Origin: Victivallis lenta
GTDB taxonomy: Bacteria > Verrucomicrobiota > Lentisphaeria > Victivallales > Victivallaceae
DNA length: 64,000 nucleotides
Direction: 5' to 3'
NCBI RefSeq assembly: GCF_009695545.1
Contig: NZ_VUNS01000019.1
Location: forward strand, 47,031-111,030
In this document: piece after piece, positions 63,640 to 64,000 of the stretch
Position numbering within the stretch: the first letter of the stretch is position 1
Layout of the letters: every line of letters begins with the position of its first letter
Notes under the pieces: generated by a model
The model's database searches: none
Seen by the model: the letters and a program-made list of their open reading frames with translations, nothing else
Told to the model about the DNA's origin: nothing
Translations under genes and position numbers: made by a program

Positions 63640-64000
63640 CGTTTCACCCTTAAAATGACTCTGCAAGTGGAGAATTTGAAACGATAATTTTGAGATTCTG
63701 AGCGTAAAGTCCCAGTTTCAAATTTGAAAGTTTCATTTGACCATATGCCGATTCGTTGAATAAGCCAATCAGGGTTTGGATTGTTAAGTTTCATATCATT
63801 TTACTTGAAAGTCACGTCCTGATATAAGTTGTCATCCATCTGTTGCTCTCAATGTGGAATTTGAAATTTGAGATCACACCTGTCCTAACAATTTTCAAAA
63901 TGGCGTAATTTTCTGATTACGCCCCCTCATTTTCATCTATTTCACACCAATTCTCAAAAGTAGCCCCCCTTTGTTGTAAATCAGCTGTCCTAAAAAGCGA
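63640..64000. other. AT-rich, gene-free sequence at the window end
   Basis: No convincing coding frame or RNA gene. The sequence is much more AT-rich than the rest of the window and repeats short units such as TTTGAAA and AATTTGAAA (about 63672, 63716 and 63853), some forming small dyads (TTTCAAATTTGAAA). It may be the regulatory or packaging region of an integrated element. Confidence 0.5.

Noticed and set aside
1..64000. CRISPR arrays
   Set aside because: No regularly spaced direct repeats and no cas genes were seen.
1..64000. Insertion sequences or transposases
   Set aside because: Apart from the tyrosine recombinase near the right end, no transposase-like protein or terminal inverted repeats were seen.

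Overview
The window reads as a stretch of a GC-rich bacterial chromosome, most probably from Lentisphaerota (Victivallis-like). The main clue is a stand-alone prepilin-type protein with an N-terminal [18 protein letters not shown] segment, a protein type this phylum carries in large numbers. The mix of sugar-acid and pentose catabolism, GDSL hydrolases, a GHL6-type glycosidase, and sigma70-like promoters agrees. This assignment is inference, not proof. Almost every gene is intact and closely packed; only the glycosidase at the left edge is cut by the window.

Left third (1-18.7 kb): a sirohaem sulfite/nitrite reductase and a truncated family 2 glycosidase; a CBS-domain membrane protein; then a co-directional unit (3864-8746) of a small membrane protein, a pseudopilin, a two-gene ABC exporter, a BlaI/MecI-type repressor and an M56 (BlaR1-type) membrane peptidase. 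Two copies of a BlaI-type operator, TACAnnTGTA, lie exactly 100 bp apart before the first gene. Next come mnmG coupled to an orphan peptide-type permease and a cytidine deaminase, two SGNH hydrolases around prmA, and guaA-rsmD-kinase-like gene followed by comM.

Middle (20.4-35.7 kb): catabolic modules with their regulators. A LacI-type regulator, a glycerophosphodiesterase/glycerol-3-phosphate dehydrogenase pair and a DeoR-type regulator lie together, and the same operator-like sequence occurs at the lacI-type promoter and before the phosphodiesterase. Two ROK regulators precede an SDR mannonate oxidoreductase and uxuA (hexuronate pathway). A convergent operon encodes a secreted protein of unknown family followed by araB, araD and araA.

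Right half (35.8-62 kb): an Mg2+-transporting P-type ATPase behind an M-box (ykoK) riboswitch and terminator; an operon of seven exported proteins, mostly lipoproteins, with LpoB/YcfL/CsgG-like features; then DUF445, paaK, a CCA-adding enzyme, a ferredoxin-nitroreductase, a GHL6 glycosidase, a phosphatase and tsaD. Farther right are a DNA glycosylase, DUF1848, lipA, fabF, an oligopeptide ATPase, a TPR protein and mutL. At 62.1 kb a tRNA-Arg(ACG) is followed by a tyrosine recombinase and AT-rich sequence to the window end, which looks like the start of an integrated element.
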